59,423 bases of DNA, taken from positions 1 through 59,423 of the forward strand of contig CALXHT010000011.1 in assembly GCA_944388215.1 (NCBI GenBank), in the 5' to 3' direction. Within the stretch, counting starts at the first letter, position 1. Every line of letters begins with the position of its first letter. Of this stretch, positions 1 through 9,209 are shown piece after piece. This stretch comes from an uncultured Gemmiger sp. (lineage in GTDB: Bacteria; Bacillota; Clostridia; Oscillospirales; Ruminococcaceae). A program made the position numbers and the translations under genes. Below the pieces are notes generated by a model, which was not told the origin of the DNA, did no database searches, and saw only the letters and a program-made list of their open reading frames with translations.

Positions 1-50
1 CGCAGCCGCTGAATCCGAACCTCCTCTTTGAGAGGCTATGAAGAGGCTAT

Positions 51-79
51 TTGACTTTTCACCCCCGGCGGGGTACAAT
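51..79 (+). promoter_or_regulatory. Sigma-A-type promoter for the phospholipase C-like gene and cyclophilin
   Basis: TTGACT at 51-56 and TACAAT at 74-79 are separated by exactly 17 bases, a good vegetative promoter. The start site would fall near 86, about 30 bases before the start codon. Two direct copies of AGAGGCTAT (31-39 and 42-50) sit immediately upstream of the -35 box. Confidence 0.7.
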
Positions 80-116
80 AAACAGGCCTTTTATACAGTA
101 AGGAAGTGAACCCCGC

Positions 117-1049
117 ATGCCGGAAGGCTATACCCATGTGCGCACCGCCCGGGAGGCGGCCGCCGCCATTCATTACAAGATTCAGTGCCCCGAGGCCTTT
201 GCCGCGGGGGCCAACGGTCCTGACAGCTTTTTCTGCTATGAGGTGTGGAAAAAGCGGGCCAACCGGCACTATGACCTGCCGGGGCTGGGGGACCGCATGC
301 ACGAGGAAAAGACCGGCGCGTTTTTGTACAGCCTGTGCCGCCACGTGAAGACCCGGCCCCAGGTGGAGTACGCCCTGGGATTTCTCTGCCACTACGCCAC
401 CGACACGGTGGTGCATCCCTTTGTCTGTGCCATGTGCCAGCCCGGGCAGCCCTACGGCGGCAAGGGCGGGCACGGCTATCTGGAGATCGCCCTGGATTCC
501 GAACTCCATAAGGAGGACACCGGCGACGGCCGGGTGCTGCCCCAGGACGCCAGCCCGGTGCCGGCGGGGGAGCAGCTGGCCGACATCACGGCGCTGCTGC
601 ACACCTGCCTGCAGGAAGTCTACGGGGAGGATATCCCGGTGGAATACCTGGCGGACGCCTTCTACTACACCTACAAGGTGCGCAGCCTCTTCCCCAGCCG
701 TCATGGCCTGCGCAAGGTGTTTTTCGGCGTGGTGGAGCGGTTTTTCGGCGGCAAGGGCTTCATCACGGGGCATATTTCGCCCCGCAAGCTGTCCGGCGAA
801 CTGCCCGACACCTGGACCGATCCCTTCACCGGCCAGTCCCACGAGGGCGGCCTCTTTGCGCTGCTGCCCAAGGCACGCCGCCGCAGCGAGGAATTCATGG
901 GGGCGGCGCTGCTCTTCTGGCTGAAGAAATACTCCGACGAGGAGTTCTGCCGCGCCATCGGCAGCATGAGTTACACCCAGGGCCTGCCCACCGAGCAGAG
1001 CGCGGAGGCGGCCTCATTGGTAGAGGAAAACGATACAAAAGGAGAATGA
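117..1049 (+). CDS. Zinc-dependent phospholipase C family protein
   Basis: This 310-residue protein matches the zinc-dependent phospholipase C/S1-P1 nuclease-like fold in its N-terminal half. The metal-site signatures seen are G-P-D (34-36), a His at 62, the H-Y-x-x-D-x-x-x-H-P block (92-101) and a later H-x-x-x-E region near 119-123. Relatives hydrolyse phospholipids or act as metal-dependent phosphodiesterases; the substrate here is unknown. No signal peptide or membrane segment is visible, so it is probably cytosolic, like many uncharacterised Clostridia members. The ATG at 117 follows an AAGGAAG ribosome site. The cyclophilin gene starts 3 bases downstream and its ribosome site lies inside the end of this gene, so the two are probably co-translated. 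The family call is firm, the activity is not. Confidence 0.75.
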   Translation: MPEGYTHVRTAREAAAAIHYKIQCPEAFAAGANGPDSFFCYEVWKKRANRHYDLPGLGDRMHEEKTGAFLYSLCRHVKTRPQVEYALGFLCHYATDTVVHPFVCAMCQPGQPYGGKGGHGYLEIALDSELHKEDTGDGRVLPQDASPVPAGEQLADITALLHTCLQEVYGEDIPVEYLADAFYYTYKVRSLFPSRHGLRKVFFGVVERFFGGKGFITGHISPRKLSGELPDTWTDPFTGQSHEGGLFALLPKARRRSEEFMGAALLFWLKKYSDEEFCRAIGSMSYTQGLPTEQSAEAASLVEENDTKGE

Positions 1050-1052
1050 CTT

Positions 1053-1523
1053 ATGATCCGCATCACCATGCAGAACGGCAAGACCATCGACATTGAACTC
1101 AACCCGGAGACCGCTCCCATCACCTGCGAGAACTTTGAAAAGCTGGTCAAGCAGGGCTTCTACAACGGCCTGACCTTCCACCGGGTCATCCCCGGCTTCA
1201 TGATCCAGGGCGGCTGCCCCAAGGGCAACGGCACCGGCGGCCCGGGCTGGACCATCAAGGGCGAGTTTGCCCACAACGGTGTGGCCAACAACCTCAAGCA
1301 CACCCGCGGCGTCATCAGCATGGCCCGCGCCATGGACCCCAACTCGGCGGGCAGCCAGTTCTTCATCATGCACCAGGATGCCCCGCACCTGGACGGTGAG
1401 TACGCAGCCTTCGGCCATGTGGTCAGCGGCATGGACGTGGTGGATGAGATTGCCGCCGTGGCCACCGACTGGAACGACAAGCCCCTCACCCCGGTCGTCA
1501 TGGAGAAAGTGGAGATCGTCTGA
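1053..1523 (+). CDS. Peptidyl-prolyl cis-trans isomerase, cyclophilin type
   Basis: A 156-residue single-domain cyclophilin that catalyses cis-trans isomerisation of Xaa-Pro bonds. The family core is present: [13 protein letters not shown] with the catalytic Arg, the N-S-A-G-S-Q-F-F segment, and F-G-H-V near the C-terminus. The usual Trp of cyclosporin-binding cyclophilins appears replaced by His in the H-L-D-G segment, as in many bacterial forms. There is no signal peptide, so it should act in the cytoplasm. The ribosome site AAAGGAG overlaps the end of the preceding gene. A strong terminator follows. Confidence 0.9.
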   Translation: MIRITMQNGKTIDIELNPETAPITCENFEKLVKQGFYNGLTFHRVIPGFMIQGGCPKGNGTGGPGWTIKGEFAHNGVANNLKHTRGVISMARAMDPNSAGSQFFIMHQDAPHLDGEYAAFGHVVSGMDVVDEIAAVATDWNDKPLTPVVMEKVEIV

Positions 1524-1586
1524 TCCATCAAAAGGGGAAACGGTCCCGCTGGGAGAATATCCCGGGACCGCCGCACAGAATACCCG

Positions 1587-1614
1587 GCCGCCGCCCGCGA
1601 GGGCGGCGGCTTTT
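1587..1614 (+). terminator. Rho-independent terminator after the cyclophilin gene
   Basis: A 10-bp perfect GC stem (1587-1596 with 1601-1610) with loop GCGA is followed by TTTT. A second dyad, GGTCCCG/CGGGACC, lies just upstream at about 1542-1569. Confidence 0.85.
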
Positions 1615-1643
1615 GGCGTTCCGGGCTGCTTTTGCAAATACGG

Positions 1644-1672
1644 TTGAAAAAAACCGTGAAATCGGTTATACT
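1644..1672 (+). promoter_or_regulatory. Promoter of the surface-glycan operon
   Basis: TTGAAA (1644-1649) and TATACT (1667-1672) with a 17-base spacer. It is the only good promoter seen ahead of the gene string 1731-9871, whose genes are nearly contiguous and end at a single terminator. Confidence 0.75.
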
Positions 1673-1730
1673 AATTTGTAACCATATCGTAATACCGGGC
1701 TGCGGCCCGCTTTGAAAAAAGGAGCAAACC

Positions 1731-2714
1731 ATGGCACATACCGTAATGGTCACCGGTGCGGACGGCTTCATTGGCAGCCATCTGACCGAAGAACTGGTCA
1801 AGCGCGGCGAGAAGGTGCGCGCATTCTGCCTGTACAATTCCTTCGGCTCGCTGGGCTGGATCGACACCCTGCCCCCCGAGATCCGCAATGAGATCGACAT
1901 TTTCATGGGCGACGTGCGCGACCCCAACGGCGTGCGCACCGCCATGCGGGGCCAGGAGCGGGTCTTCCACCTGGCGGCGCTCATCGCCATCCCCTTTTCC
2001 TACCACAGCCCCGACAGCTATGTGGACACCAACATCAAGGGCACGCTGAACGTCCTCAACGCCGCCCGGGAGCTGGGCACCCAGCGGGTGCTGGTGACCT
2101 CCACCAGCGAGGTGTACGGCACGGCCCAGTACGTGCCCATCGACGAGAAGCACCCCTTCCAGGGCCAGAGCCCCTATTCCGCCACCAAGATCGGCGCCGA
2201 CCGTCTGGCCGAGAGCTTCTACCGCAGCTTTGATCTGCCGGTCACCATCGTGCGTCCCTTCAACACCTACGGCCCGCGGCAGAGCGGCCGGGCCATCATT
2301 CCCACCATCATCACCCAGCTGCTGGCCGGTCAGACCGAAATCAAGCTGGGCAGCCTGACCCCCACCCGGGACTTCAACTACGTCAAGGACACCGCCAACG
2401 GCTTCATGACCATCGCCGACTGCGATGCCGCCATCGGCCAGGAGCTGAACATCGCCACCGGCGTGGAGCACTCCATCGGCGATCTGGCCCACGAGCTCAT
2501 CGCCCAGATCAACCCCAGCGCCACCATCGTCTGCGAGGCCGAGCGCCTGCGCCCCGAAAAGAGCGAGGTCAACCGTCTGCTGGGCGATGCCACCAAGCTG
2601 CGCAACCTCACCGGCTGGGCGCCGAAGTACACCTTTGAGCAGGGCCTGGCCGAGACCATCGAGTTCCTGCGCGGCCACCTCGACCAGTACAAGGTCGGGC
2701 AGTATATCCTGTAA
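1731..2714 (+). CDS. NAD-dependent nucleotide-sugar 4,6-dehydratase, LegB-like (SDR family)
   Basis: A 327-residue extended short-chain dehydrogenase. The Rossmann motif T-G-A-D-G-F-I-G-S-H-L is at 8-18, the catalytic S/T region T-S-T-S-E-V-Y-G at 123-130, and the Y-x-x-x-K pair at Y149/K153. The L-Y-N-S-F segment after beta-2 and the overall length resemble the LegB-type dehydratases that convert a nucleotide-activated N-acetylglucosamine to its 4-keto-6-deoxy derivative for legionaminic acid or related sugars. No Leg/Neu synthase or aminotransferase genes follow, so the end product is open. It is the first gene of the glycan operon and ends one base before the DUF2142 gene. Start: ATG after GGAGC. 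The SDR and dehydratase calls are firm, the LegB assignment is tentative. Confidence 0.8.
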   Translation: MAHTVMVTGADGFIGSHLTEELVKRGEKVRAFCLYNSFGSLGWIDTLPPEIRNEIDIFMGDVRDPNGVRTAMRGQERVFHLAALIAIPFSYHSPDSYVDTNIKGTLNVLNAARELGTQRVLVTSTSEVYGTAQYVPIDEKHPFQGQSPYSATKIGADRLAESFYRSFDLPVTIVRPFNTYGPRQSGRAIIPTIITQLLAGQTEIKLGSLTPTRDFNYVKDTANGFMTIADCDAAIGQELNIATGVEHSIGDLAHELIAQINPSATIVCEAERLRPEKSEVNRLLGDATKLRNLTGWAPKYTFEQGLAETIEFLRGHLDQYKVGQYIL

Positions 2715-2715
2715 T

Positions 2716-4398
2716 ATGGGCGCTCGCACAACAAACCACGGGCACCGTTTCGCACCCACCGTATGGCCCCGCGCCGCGCGGTGGGCTTTCGTGTTGGCTG
2801 TATGCGCCCTGCTGGGCGTGGTATTCAGCTACTACTGGCGGGTCTTTTTCGGGCTGGACGCCCGGGGCATTCCGCCGCTCTGGCCCACCGCCTTCTGTGT
2901 GGGGCTGGGGGTGCTGGCGGGGGCCGCGGCGCTGGTACTGCGGCACCTCAAGGACTTCGCGGTGCGGGGAACTGTCTGCATCCTGCTCTGCGGCATCCTC
3001 TTTGCCTTCGCCAACCCGCCCCTGCAGACCCCCGACGAAACGGAACATTATCTGCGCACCTATGCCATTTCCATGGGGCGTTTCGACTTTGACGCCCATC
3101 GCGGCTACCCCGAGGATGTCTCCCGCCTGATGGCGGCTTTCCCCGGCGCCTGGGTCAACGCCCACACCTCGGCGGGGGTGGGGGTGAATCCCGACACGAA
3201 GGAGGAACAGCCCTACAACACGGCGGGCTACGCCCTCAAACAGTACGGCAAGGACGGCGCGGTGCAGAGCATCGCCGACAGCTTTGCCCAATATCTCTCG
3301 GGGGAAGGGGAGGCCGACCCGGTCACCGAGCCGGTGAGCTTCCTGATCCTGCCCTTTTTGCCCGGTGCGCTGGGCATGGCGGTGGCGCGGCTCTTCGGCC
3401 TCGGCGCCCTGGGCTGCCTTTACGCCGGCCGGCTGGGCAATCTTGTCGCCTACACGCTGCTCTGCGGCCTGGGACTGCGCACCGCCCAAAAGGCCCGCCC
3501 GGCCTTCCTCTGCGTCATGCTGCTGCCCATCTCCCTCTATATGGGATCCTCTTTGAGCTACGACGCCACGCTGCTGGCCTGCTACTATCTGATGCTGGCG
3601 CTGCTCACCCGCACCCGGTGGACCACCCGCACGGCGGTGCTTTATGCGGCAGCCTGCATCTTTGCCAACGGCACCAAGCCCTACCTGAACCTGCTGTGGG
3701 TGGTGCTGCCCCTGCTGCTGACCCGCACCCAGTGGAAAGCAAAGGGCAAACGGATTGCCTGGGCGGGCATCTGCGCGGCGGGTTCGCTGGCCCTCACACT
3801 GCTGGTGGAAAACTACGGCGTGCTCATGCGCCACAACTACGGCACCATCGCCCGGCAGGGCGGCGAAGCCGTCAACGGCGGGGCACAGCTGGCCTTTGTT
3901 TTGTCCAACCCCCTGCGTTATCTGGCCGTATTGCTGGGTACACTCTATGAAAACGATGGTTTCCTGGGCCAGCTGGGGCTGTTTGGCTGGAAGGATATGC
4001 CCATCGCGTTCCTGAGCCTGACCGGCCCGCTGGTGCTGCTGACGGCGGCGCTGCTCTGCACCCCCCGCACCGAATGCCTGGGCCGCCGCCGTCTGGGCGG
4101 GCTGGGCATCTTCGCGGCCCTCTACGGCATCGGCGCCATGACCGCCATGTACATCACCTACACGCCGGTGGGCATGGTGCGCATTGTGGGGCTGCAGACG
4201 CGGTACTTCCTGCCCCTCTGGCTGCTGCTGGCGCTGGCCGCGGCCGCCCTGGCCCGCCGGGCCCTGGCGCCCCGCCTCACCGCCGAAAAAGCCCAGCGCC
4301 TGGCCCTGCCCCTCTGCGGCGGCTACGCGCTGCTGGGCGCGGTGCTGCTCTTCCAGCACTATTTCGTGGGGCCTGTATACACAGTGTATCTGAAATAA
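2716..4398 (+). CDS. DUF2142 family polytopic membrane protein, GT-C-like
   Basis: A 560-residue protein with roughly ten to twelve hydrophobic segments. The first large outside loop carries N-P-P-L-Q-T-P-D-E (residues 100-108), the hallmark of DUF2142, whose members are thought to be GT-C-type glycosyltransferases using lipid-linked sugars; an acidic pair in the first extracytoplasmic loop is typical of that fold. The start is uncertain: ATG at 2716 lies one base after the preceding stop, with only a distant GGTCGGG as ribosome site, so translation is probably coupled. It sits between a sugar dehydratase and further large membrane proteins, which suggests transfer of a modified sugar outside the membrane. 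Family call confident, reaction inferred. Confidence 0.75.
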   Translation: MGARTTNHGHRFAPTVWPRAARWAFVLAVCALLGVVFSYYWRVFFGLDARGIPPLWPTAFCVGLGVLAGAAALVLRHLKDFAVRGTVCILLCGILFAFANPPLQTPDETEHYLRTYAISMGRFDFDAHRGYPEDVSRLMAAFPGAWVNAHTSAGVGVNPDTKEEQPYNTAGYALKQYGKDGAVQSIADSFAQYLSGEGEADPVTEPVSFLILPFLPGALGMAVARLFGLGALGCLYAGRLGNLVAYTLLCGLGLRTAQKARPAFLCVMLLPISLYMGSSLSYDATLLACYYLMLALLTRTRWTTRTAVLYAAACIFANGTKPYLNLLWVVLPLLLTRTQWKAKGKRIAWAGICAAGSLALTLLVENYGVLMRHNYGTIARQGGEAVNGGAQLAFVLSNPLRYLAVLLGTLYENDGFLGQLGLFGWKDMPIAFLSLTGPLVLLTAALLCTPRTECLGRRRLGGLGIFAALYGIGAMTAMYITYTPVGMVRIVGLQTRYFLPLWLLLALAAAALARRALAPRLTAEKAQRLALPLCGGYALLGAVLLFQHYFVGPVYTVYLK

Positions 4399-4434
4399 CA
4401 AATTCAACAAATCGTATAAAGGAGGCGACGCCCG

Positions 4435-6429
4435 ATGCTGCAGCTTGTCTGGGGCCTGTTTGTGCTGCTTCTTTTGACCGGCGCCTGCGCGGTGCTCGCC
4501 TCGGGGGGCAGGGTCCATGGGGCTTTGCTGCCGCTGCCTTTGCTGGCCGGTTCGGCGCTGCTGCTCTACGGCTTCGGCATTGCCGGGGCGCTGCGCATCG
4601 GTGCGGCGCTGGTGGTCCTGCTGCTGGCCGCCCTCTGGGTGGTGGGCCTTGTAAAACTGCGCCCGGCAGGGTTCGCCCAGGCCTGCCGGGAGACGGTAAC
4701 AAACCCCGGCATCGCCCTTTTTCTCGGGGGCGCCGTCTTTCTGTGGGTGCTGTTTTTTGTGCTGCAGCCCATGTTCACCCAGTGGGATGAATTCACCGCC
4801 TGGGGCCTGGCCCCCAAGATGGTGGTGGAGCGGGGGGCATTCTATGTGGCGGACCCCGTCAACCTGAAGGCCAGCTTCACCTACCCGGCCACCAGCCTCA
4901 TCACCTTTTTATTCCAGCCCTTCGGTGTCTGGAGCGAGTGGGCCTGTCTGGCGGCGCTGGACACCCTGGCCCTGGCCTGTGTGGCCGCCGCCACGGCACT
5001 GCCCCGGCAGCGGTGGTACAGCGCCGTGCTGATCTTTGCCGCCGGCGTTCTGCTGCCCTACTTCTTCCGGGACCCCGTGCCGGGGGCCTACGCCACCCAG
5101 TATGTCAACGCCATGGCCGACCTGCCCATGGCCATGCTCTTCGGCGGCACGCTGTGTCTCTATCTCGGTACCGAGGGCCGCCGGGGCGTCTTCTGGCTGA
5201 CCGCCCTGCCGCTGGCCCTGCTGACCCTGACCAAGGATATCTGTTTTGCCTACGGCCTCATTGCGGCCTTCCTCATCGGTTTGGACCGTCTGGTCCGGGC
5301 GGAGGGCCCCTTCCGCAGACGGCTGGTGCCGGCCCTGCTCCACGGGGGCGGGCTGGCCCTGGTGGTGGTGGCGGCCTTTTTCAGCTGGAGCCGCTACACG
5401 GCCGCCGTCACCCCCACGGTGGACACGGCAGCCAGCGTGGGCAGCGCGGGATTGAGCTACGGCGCGGTGCTCACCGGCGGCATCAAGCAGCTGCTGGGTA
5501 TCGGCCGGGACGAGAGATTCGCCCAGATCATGGCGGCTATGGGGGATGCCTTCTTCACCCGGCGGGTCTGCCTGCTGGGAGGCGGCGTCCTGGCGGTGCT
5601 GGCCATCACTATGGTGGCGGCGGCCGCCTGGCTCTTTGCCGACAAGGGAAAGGCCCGGCGGGGCATTCTTGTGCTGCATCTGGCCTTTGCCTTCTGCTTT
5701 GCGGCGCTCTACGCCTTCCACCTGATTCTCTACTACTACAATTTCTCCGACGTGGAGGGCCTGGCCCTCAAGGACTACGACCGGTATCTCACTCCCTACT
5801 ACCAGGCCTGGATGCTCACCATGCTCTGCTGCCTGGGCCGGACGGCCCGCCGCAAGGTGGGGCGTGCCGTGCTGGGGGCCGCGGTGGCGGTGGTGGTGGC
5901 GGTCTTCTGCTGGCGGGGTGTGCCGTCGGCAGGGTTCTGGACCGGCGCCGACAGTCTCTACACGCTGCGCCGGGACGTGCAGCGCCGGGCGGAGACGATG
6001 AACACCGCGCTGGACTGGAGCGACCGGGTGCTGGTGTTAAGCCAGGGGGACGACGCCACCCGGTGGTACTACTACCGGTACGAGCTGACGGCCCAGGTGG
6101 TCAACGGCTTCGGCGGGTTCTATGGACGGCTGGGGGAGACCCAGGACCGGTGGGACAGCGACTTCATGAACCTGGTGGAGAGCGAAAACTGGACGCTTTA
6201 TGACTACAAGGCGGTCTGTGTGCCGGAGACCCTGGTGGCCTACCTGGCGGAGAAGGACTGCGACTATCTGCTCATCGACCGGGCGGACGACTATCTGGAA
6301 CGGAATTTCAGCCCGCTGTTTGAGGGCGGCCTGACCGCCGACATGCCGGCCACCCTCTACCATTTTGAGGGTGAGGACGCCGCGGTGCCCTTCACGGTGG
6401 CTGCGGTGGCGGAAAGCGAGGTGCAGTGA
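4435..6429 (+). CDS. Large polytopic membrane protein, candidate GT-C glycosyltransferase (module copy 1)
   Basis: A 664-residue protein I cannot place in a named family. It has about twelve hydrophobic helices in the first 500 residues and a C-terminal extracytoplasmic domain of about 150 residues. The first large outside loop holds W-D-E (117-119) followed by A-W-G-L, an acidic motif placed like the catalytic aspartate of GT-C glycosyltransferases. The protein at 7119-9209 has the same layout (Y-D-E then L-W-S) and the same C-terminal D-R-V-x-x-x-S-Q-G-D motif, so the two are paralogues. AAAGGAGG precedes the ATG. The gene overlaps the start of its small partner by one base. A glycan polymerase or a ligase are alternatives. 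Confidence 0.65.
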   Translation: MLQLVWGLFVLLLLTGACAVLASGGRVHGALLPLPLLAGSALLLYGFGIAGALRIGAALVVLLLAALWVVGLVKLRPAGFAQACRETVTNPGIALFLGGAVFLWVLFFVLQPMFTQWDEFTAWGLAPKMVVERGAFYVADPVNLKASFTYPATSLITFLFQPFGVWSEWACLAALDTLALACVAAATALPRQRWYSAVLIFAAGVLLPYFFRDPVPGAYATQYVNAMADLPMAMLFGGTLCLYLGTEGRRGVFWLTALPLALLTLTKDICFAYGLIAAFLIGLDRLVRAEGPFRRRLVPALLHGGGLALVVVAAFFSWSRYTAAVTPTVDTAASVGSAGLSYGAVLTGGIKQLLGIGRDERFAQIMAAMGDAFFTRRVCLLGGGVLAVLAITMVAAAAWLFADKGKARRGILVLHLAFAFCFAALYAFHLILYYYNFSDVEGLALKDYDRYLTPYYQAWMLTMLCCLGRTARRKVGRAVLGAAVAVVVAVFCWRGVPSAGFWTGADSLYTLRRDVQRRAETMNTALDWSDRVLVLSQGDDATRWYYYRYELTAQVVNGFGGFYGRLGETQDRWDSDFMNLVESENWTLYDYKAVCVPETLVAYLAEKDCDYLLIDRADDYLERNFSPLFEGGLTADMPATLYHFEGEDAAVPFTVAAVAESEVQ

Positions 6430-7097
6430 TGGCACAGCGCAAACCTTTGTGGAACAACCGCCCCCTCTTCGGGGCCCGGCAGCTGCTGGTGCTGGCCTAC
6501 CTGCTGGCGGTGGTGCTGTGGCTGGCGCGTGGCTTTGTGGGCAGCGCGGTGATGCTCAACTACAAACTCCGGGGCGAGATGCCCCAGCAGACGGTGCTCC
6601 CGGCGGACCTGACCACTGAGAGCTTCGCTCCCTACAGTTCCAACCAGTGGTGGACGCCCCCCGACGATGATCCCGACTGGTATCTTTCCACCGACAGCGA
6701 CCCCCATATCTACTGGCAGGGCCAGGGGTATATCGAGACGGTGAAACTCTACGCCGGGCACCGGCTGCCCCCCGGCGGGGTGGCGCTCTACTACCTGCTG
6801 CCCGGCCAGACCGACTACTCCGAGACCCAGAAAGTCTACGCCACCGTCACCGAGGCGGGGGAGTACACCTTTGACCTAGGCGGCCGGTGGGTGACGGGGC
6901 TGCGTATCGACCCCGACAGCGTGGGCGGTGTGCCCACCCTCTTCGGCGGCATTGAGCTGAACCCGCCCGCCCCCTGGTACACCCGCTTCCTGCCGGATGG
7001 CGGGCAGTGGCTGGTACTGCTCTGTGTGCCGGCGGTGGCAGCAGCTGCCGCGGCGCTGGTGCTCTCCCTTTTTGGGAAGGACGAGCCCGAGGACTGA
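6429..7097 (+). CDS. Small membrane-anchored partner protein of unknown family (module copy 1)
   Basis: A 222-residue protein with one N-terminal membrane helix (about 18-36), a largely beta-rich extracytoplasmic part, and one C-terminal helix (about 192-215) before an acidic tail. No known family was recognised. It resembles the protein at 9206-9871: both have an L-Y-Y strand followed by D-Y-S, an aromatic strand, and L-R-x-D-P before the second helix. ATG at 6429 overlaps the preceding stop (TGATG) and has GAGGTG upstream; GTG at 6426 is the alternative start. Its constant pairing with the large membrane protein suggests an accessory subunit of that enzyme, which is inference. Confidence 0.65.
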   Translation: MAQRKPLWNNRPLFGARQLLVLAYLLAVVLWLARGFVGSAVMLNYKLRGEMPQQTVLPADLTTESFAPYSSNQWWTPPDDDPDWYLSTDSDPHIYWQGQGYIETVKLYAGHRLPPGGVALYYLLPGQTDYSETQKVYATVTEAGEYTFDLGGRWVTGLRIDPDSVGGVPTLFGGIELNPPAPWYTRFLPDGGQWLVLLCVPAVAAAAAALVLSLFGKDEPED

Positions 7098-7118
7098 CAA
7101 AACACGAAGGAGAATCCC

Positions 7119-9209
7119 ATGGAATTGCTCTGCGTACTGGCGGCGATGCTGGCCCTCTTCCTGGCCTGTACCGCGCTGACGCTCAAAGCCCGGGTGCCGG
7201 CGGGTCTGGCCCCGCTGACCGCCCTTTCCGCCATCGTGGCGGTGTTCACGCTGGCCGGTATGGCCGGGGTGCTCTTGCCGGCGGCCTGGGCGGTGTATGC
7301 CCTCTGCGTGGCGGGGGGCGTCTGGGCGCTGTGGCCCCGCAAGGGCGCCAAACCGGACTGGAAGGCCCTTTTCACCCCCGGCAGTGTGCTCTTCTGGGCT
7401 ATGGCGCTGGCTTTCGCCGTCTATTTCTTTGTCCGCCAGCCTTTGGCCAGCGGCTACGATGAGCTGAGCCTCTGGAGCATGGCCGTCAAGGTCACCAAGG
7501 TGGACAACAGCCTCTATTCCACCGCCACCCTGGGCACCCCCTGGGCGGTGACCCAGAACCCCGGCCTGCCGCTGCTCAGCTACTTCTTCCAGTTCTTCGG
7601 CCACTACGCCGACTGGAAAAACTACCTGGCCTATGACGCCCTCTATTTTGCCTGCTTCGGCGCGGTGATCAGCGCCCTGCCCTGGGGCAAATGGCGGGTG
7701 GCGGTGCCGCTGGCGGCGGTGCTGTGGTGCACCCCCTTCTTCTTTACCATCTACAACCACACCATCTACCTGGCCGACACCTACCTGACCACCTACGGCG
7801 ACGTGCCGGCGGGTCTGGTCTTTGGCGGGGCGGTGGCTGCCTGGCTGGCCCTGCGCCAGACCGACAGCCCCCGGTGGGCCGTGCTGCCGGTGCTGGCGTT
7901 GGCGGCCAACCTCAAGGCCAACGACTTTGTATTGAGCCTGGCCGCGGCGGGGCTCATTGTGGTGGACCTCTGGTTCTTCTGCGACGGCCCCTTCCGGCAG
8001 GGCATTGTCCGCCGCACCGGGCTGGCGGCGGCCTGCTTCGCCGCCCCCATGGCGGTCTACTACCTCTGGAACGTGCGGTACGTGGGCTGGCTGGTGGCCC
8101 GCAACAGCGATTCCGGCGGCGTGGGCGAGACTTCGGCCGCCCTCTCCGACGTGGTGGTCAACGGCGTCAAGATCCTGCTGGGCCAGCCGGTGGAGGGCTT
8201 CTTTGCTGAGAGACAGCCCCAGTTCCTTAAGGCCATGGCCGATATGGGCCACCAGTTCTGGACCAGTGACGGAAAACTCAGCATGATCGGCCAGGGCCGC
8301 AACGTGGTGGTACTGATCCTGCTGCTCTTTGCGGTGGCCTTCGTGGTGGCAGCCGGCTGGAAGCTCCGGGCGCGCATCGCGGCGCTGGCAGTGCTGTCCA
8401 CGGTCTGCTTTGCGGGCTACAACCTGATGCTGGCTCTCAGCTACGGGTTCATCTTCAAGCCCTTCCAGGCGGAAAGTCTCCAGGACTACAACCGCTACAT
8501 CTACAGCTATTACATCGGCTGGTTCCTCATTGCGGTGGCCTGCCTTGCCACGGCGCTGCTGCCCCAGCTGGAAAAATCCCTGCAAACCATCCGTGAAAAG
8601 GACGGCCCCACGGCGGTCTTCCGCGCAAAACTTTGCACCCCCCGCTGGGGGCTGGCGGGGCAGGGGGCGGTGCTGGTGCTGGCGGCGGCCATGCTGCTGC
8701 GCCAGGGCCAGCTGGTGCTGCCCCAGCTCAGCGTGCTGGGCTTCGCGGACAGCGAATTCTCCGACCGGCGCACCATCCGGGCCGAGGCGGAGCTGGTCTG
8801 CAGCTACCTGACCCCCGATGACCGTGTCTTCTTTGTCAGCCAGGGGGACAACGGCGAGCGTTGGTTCTCGGCGGTATTTGACTTCTACCCCTACCTGGTG
8901 GATTATTCCGGTGTGGTGTCCACCATGGTGGGCGGCGGCGGCGAGCTGGGCCTGCCGGAATTGCAGCCCACCGAGGAGGGCCCCAAACAGACCTACTACC
9001 ACGGCTTCACCGCTGAAGAGCTGGACTCCATCGTGCGGGGCAACGGCTGCACCGTGCTGTATCTACAAAAAATCGACGACATTTTTGTGCAAAGCTACCA
9101 GGACCTCTTCACCGACGGTCTGGAAGGAGCGCTCTCGGGGCAGACGCTGCTCTACCGGGTGACCGAGGACGGCTTTGCCCCCATGGAAATGGAGGTGACC
9201 GCCTCGTGA
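7119..9209 (+). CDS. Large polytopic membrane protein, candidate GT-C glycosyltransferase (module copy 2)
   Basis: A 696-residue paralogue of the protein at 4435-6429 with the same order of parts: two to three N-terminal helices, a first outside loop with Y-D-E (113-115) and L-W-S, a bundle of further helices to about residue 560, and a C-terminal domain with D-R-V-F-F-V-S-Q-G-D. The two copies are clearly diverged, so the duplication is old or the modules were gained separately. The ATG follows an AAGGAG site 21 bases after the previous gene. It probably transfers or polymerises sugars outside the membrane, as inferred from the acidic loop motif and the operon. No family name can be supported from the sequence alone. 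Confidence 0.65.
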   Translation: MELLCVLAAMLALFLACTALTLKARVPAGLAPLTALSAIVAVFTLAGMAGVLLPAAWAVYALCVAGGVWALWPRKGAKPDWKALFTPGSVLFWAMALAFAVYFFVRQPLASGYDELSLWSMAVKVTKVDNSLYSTATLGTPWAVTQNPGLPLLSYFFQFFGHYADWKNYLAYDALYFACFGAVISALPWGKWRVAVPLAAVLWCTPFFFTIYNHTIYLADTYLTTYGDVPAGLVFGGAVAAWLALRQTDSPRWAVLPVLALAANLKANDFVLSLAAAGLIVVDLWFFCDGPFRQGIVRRTGLAAACFAAPMAVYYLWNVRYVGWLVARNSDSGGVGETSAALSDVVVNGVKILLGQPVEGFFAERQPQFLKAMADMGHQFWTSDGKLSMIGQGRNVVVLILLLFAVAFVVAAGWKLRARIAALAVLSTVCFAGYNLMLALSYGFIFKPFQAESLQDYNRYIYSYYIGWFLIAVACLATALLPQLEKSLQTIREKDGPTAVFRAKLCTPRWGLAGQGAVLVLAAAMLLRQGQLVLPQLSVLGFADSEFSDRRTIRAEAELVCSYLTPDDRVFFVSQGDNGERWFSAVFDFYPYLVDYSGVVSTMVGGGGELGLPELQPTEEGPKQTYYHGFTAEELDSIVRGNGCTVLYLQKIDDIFVQSYQDLFTDGLEGALSGQTLLYRVTEDGFAPMEMEVTAS

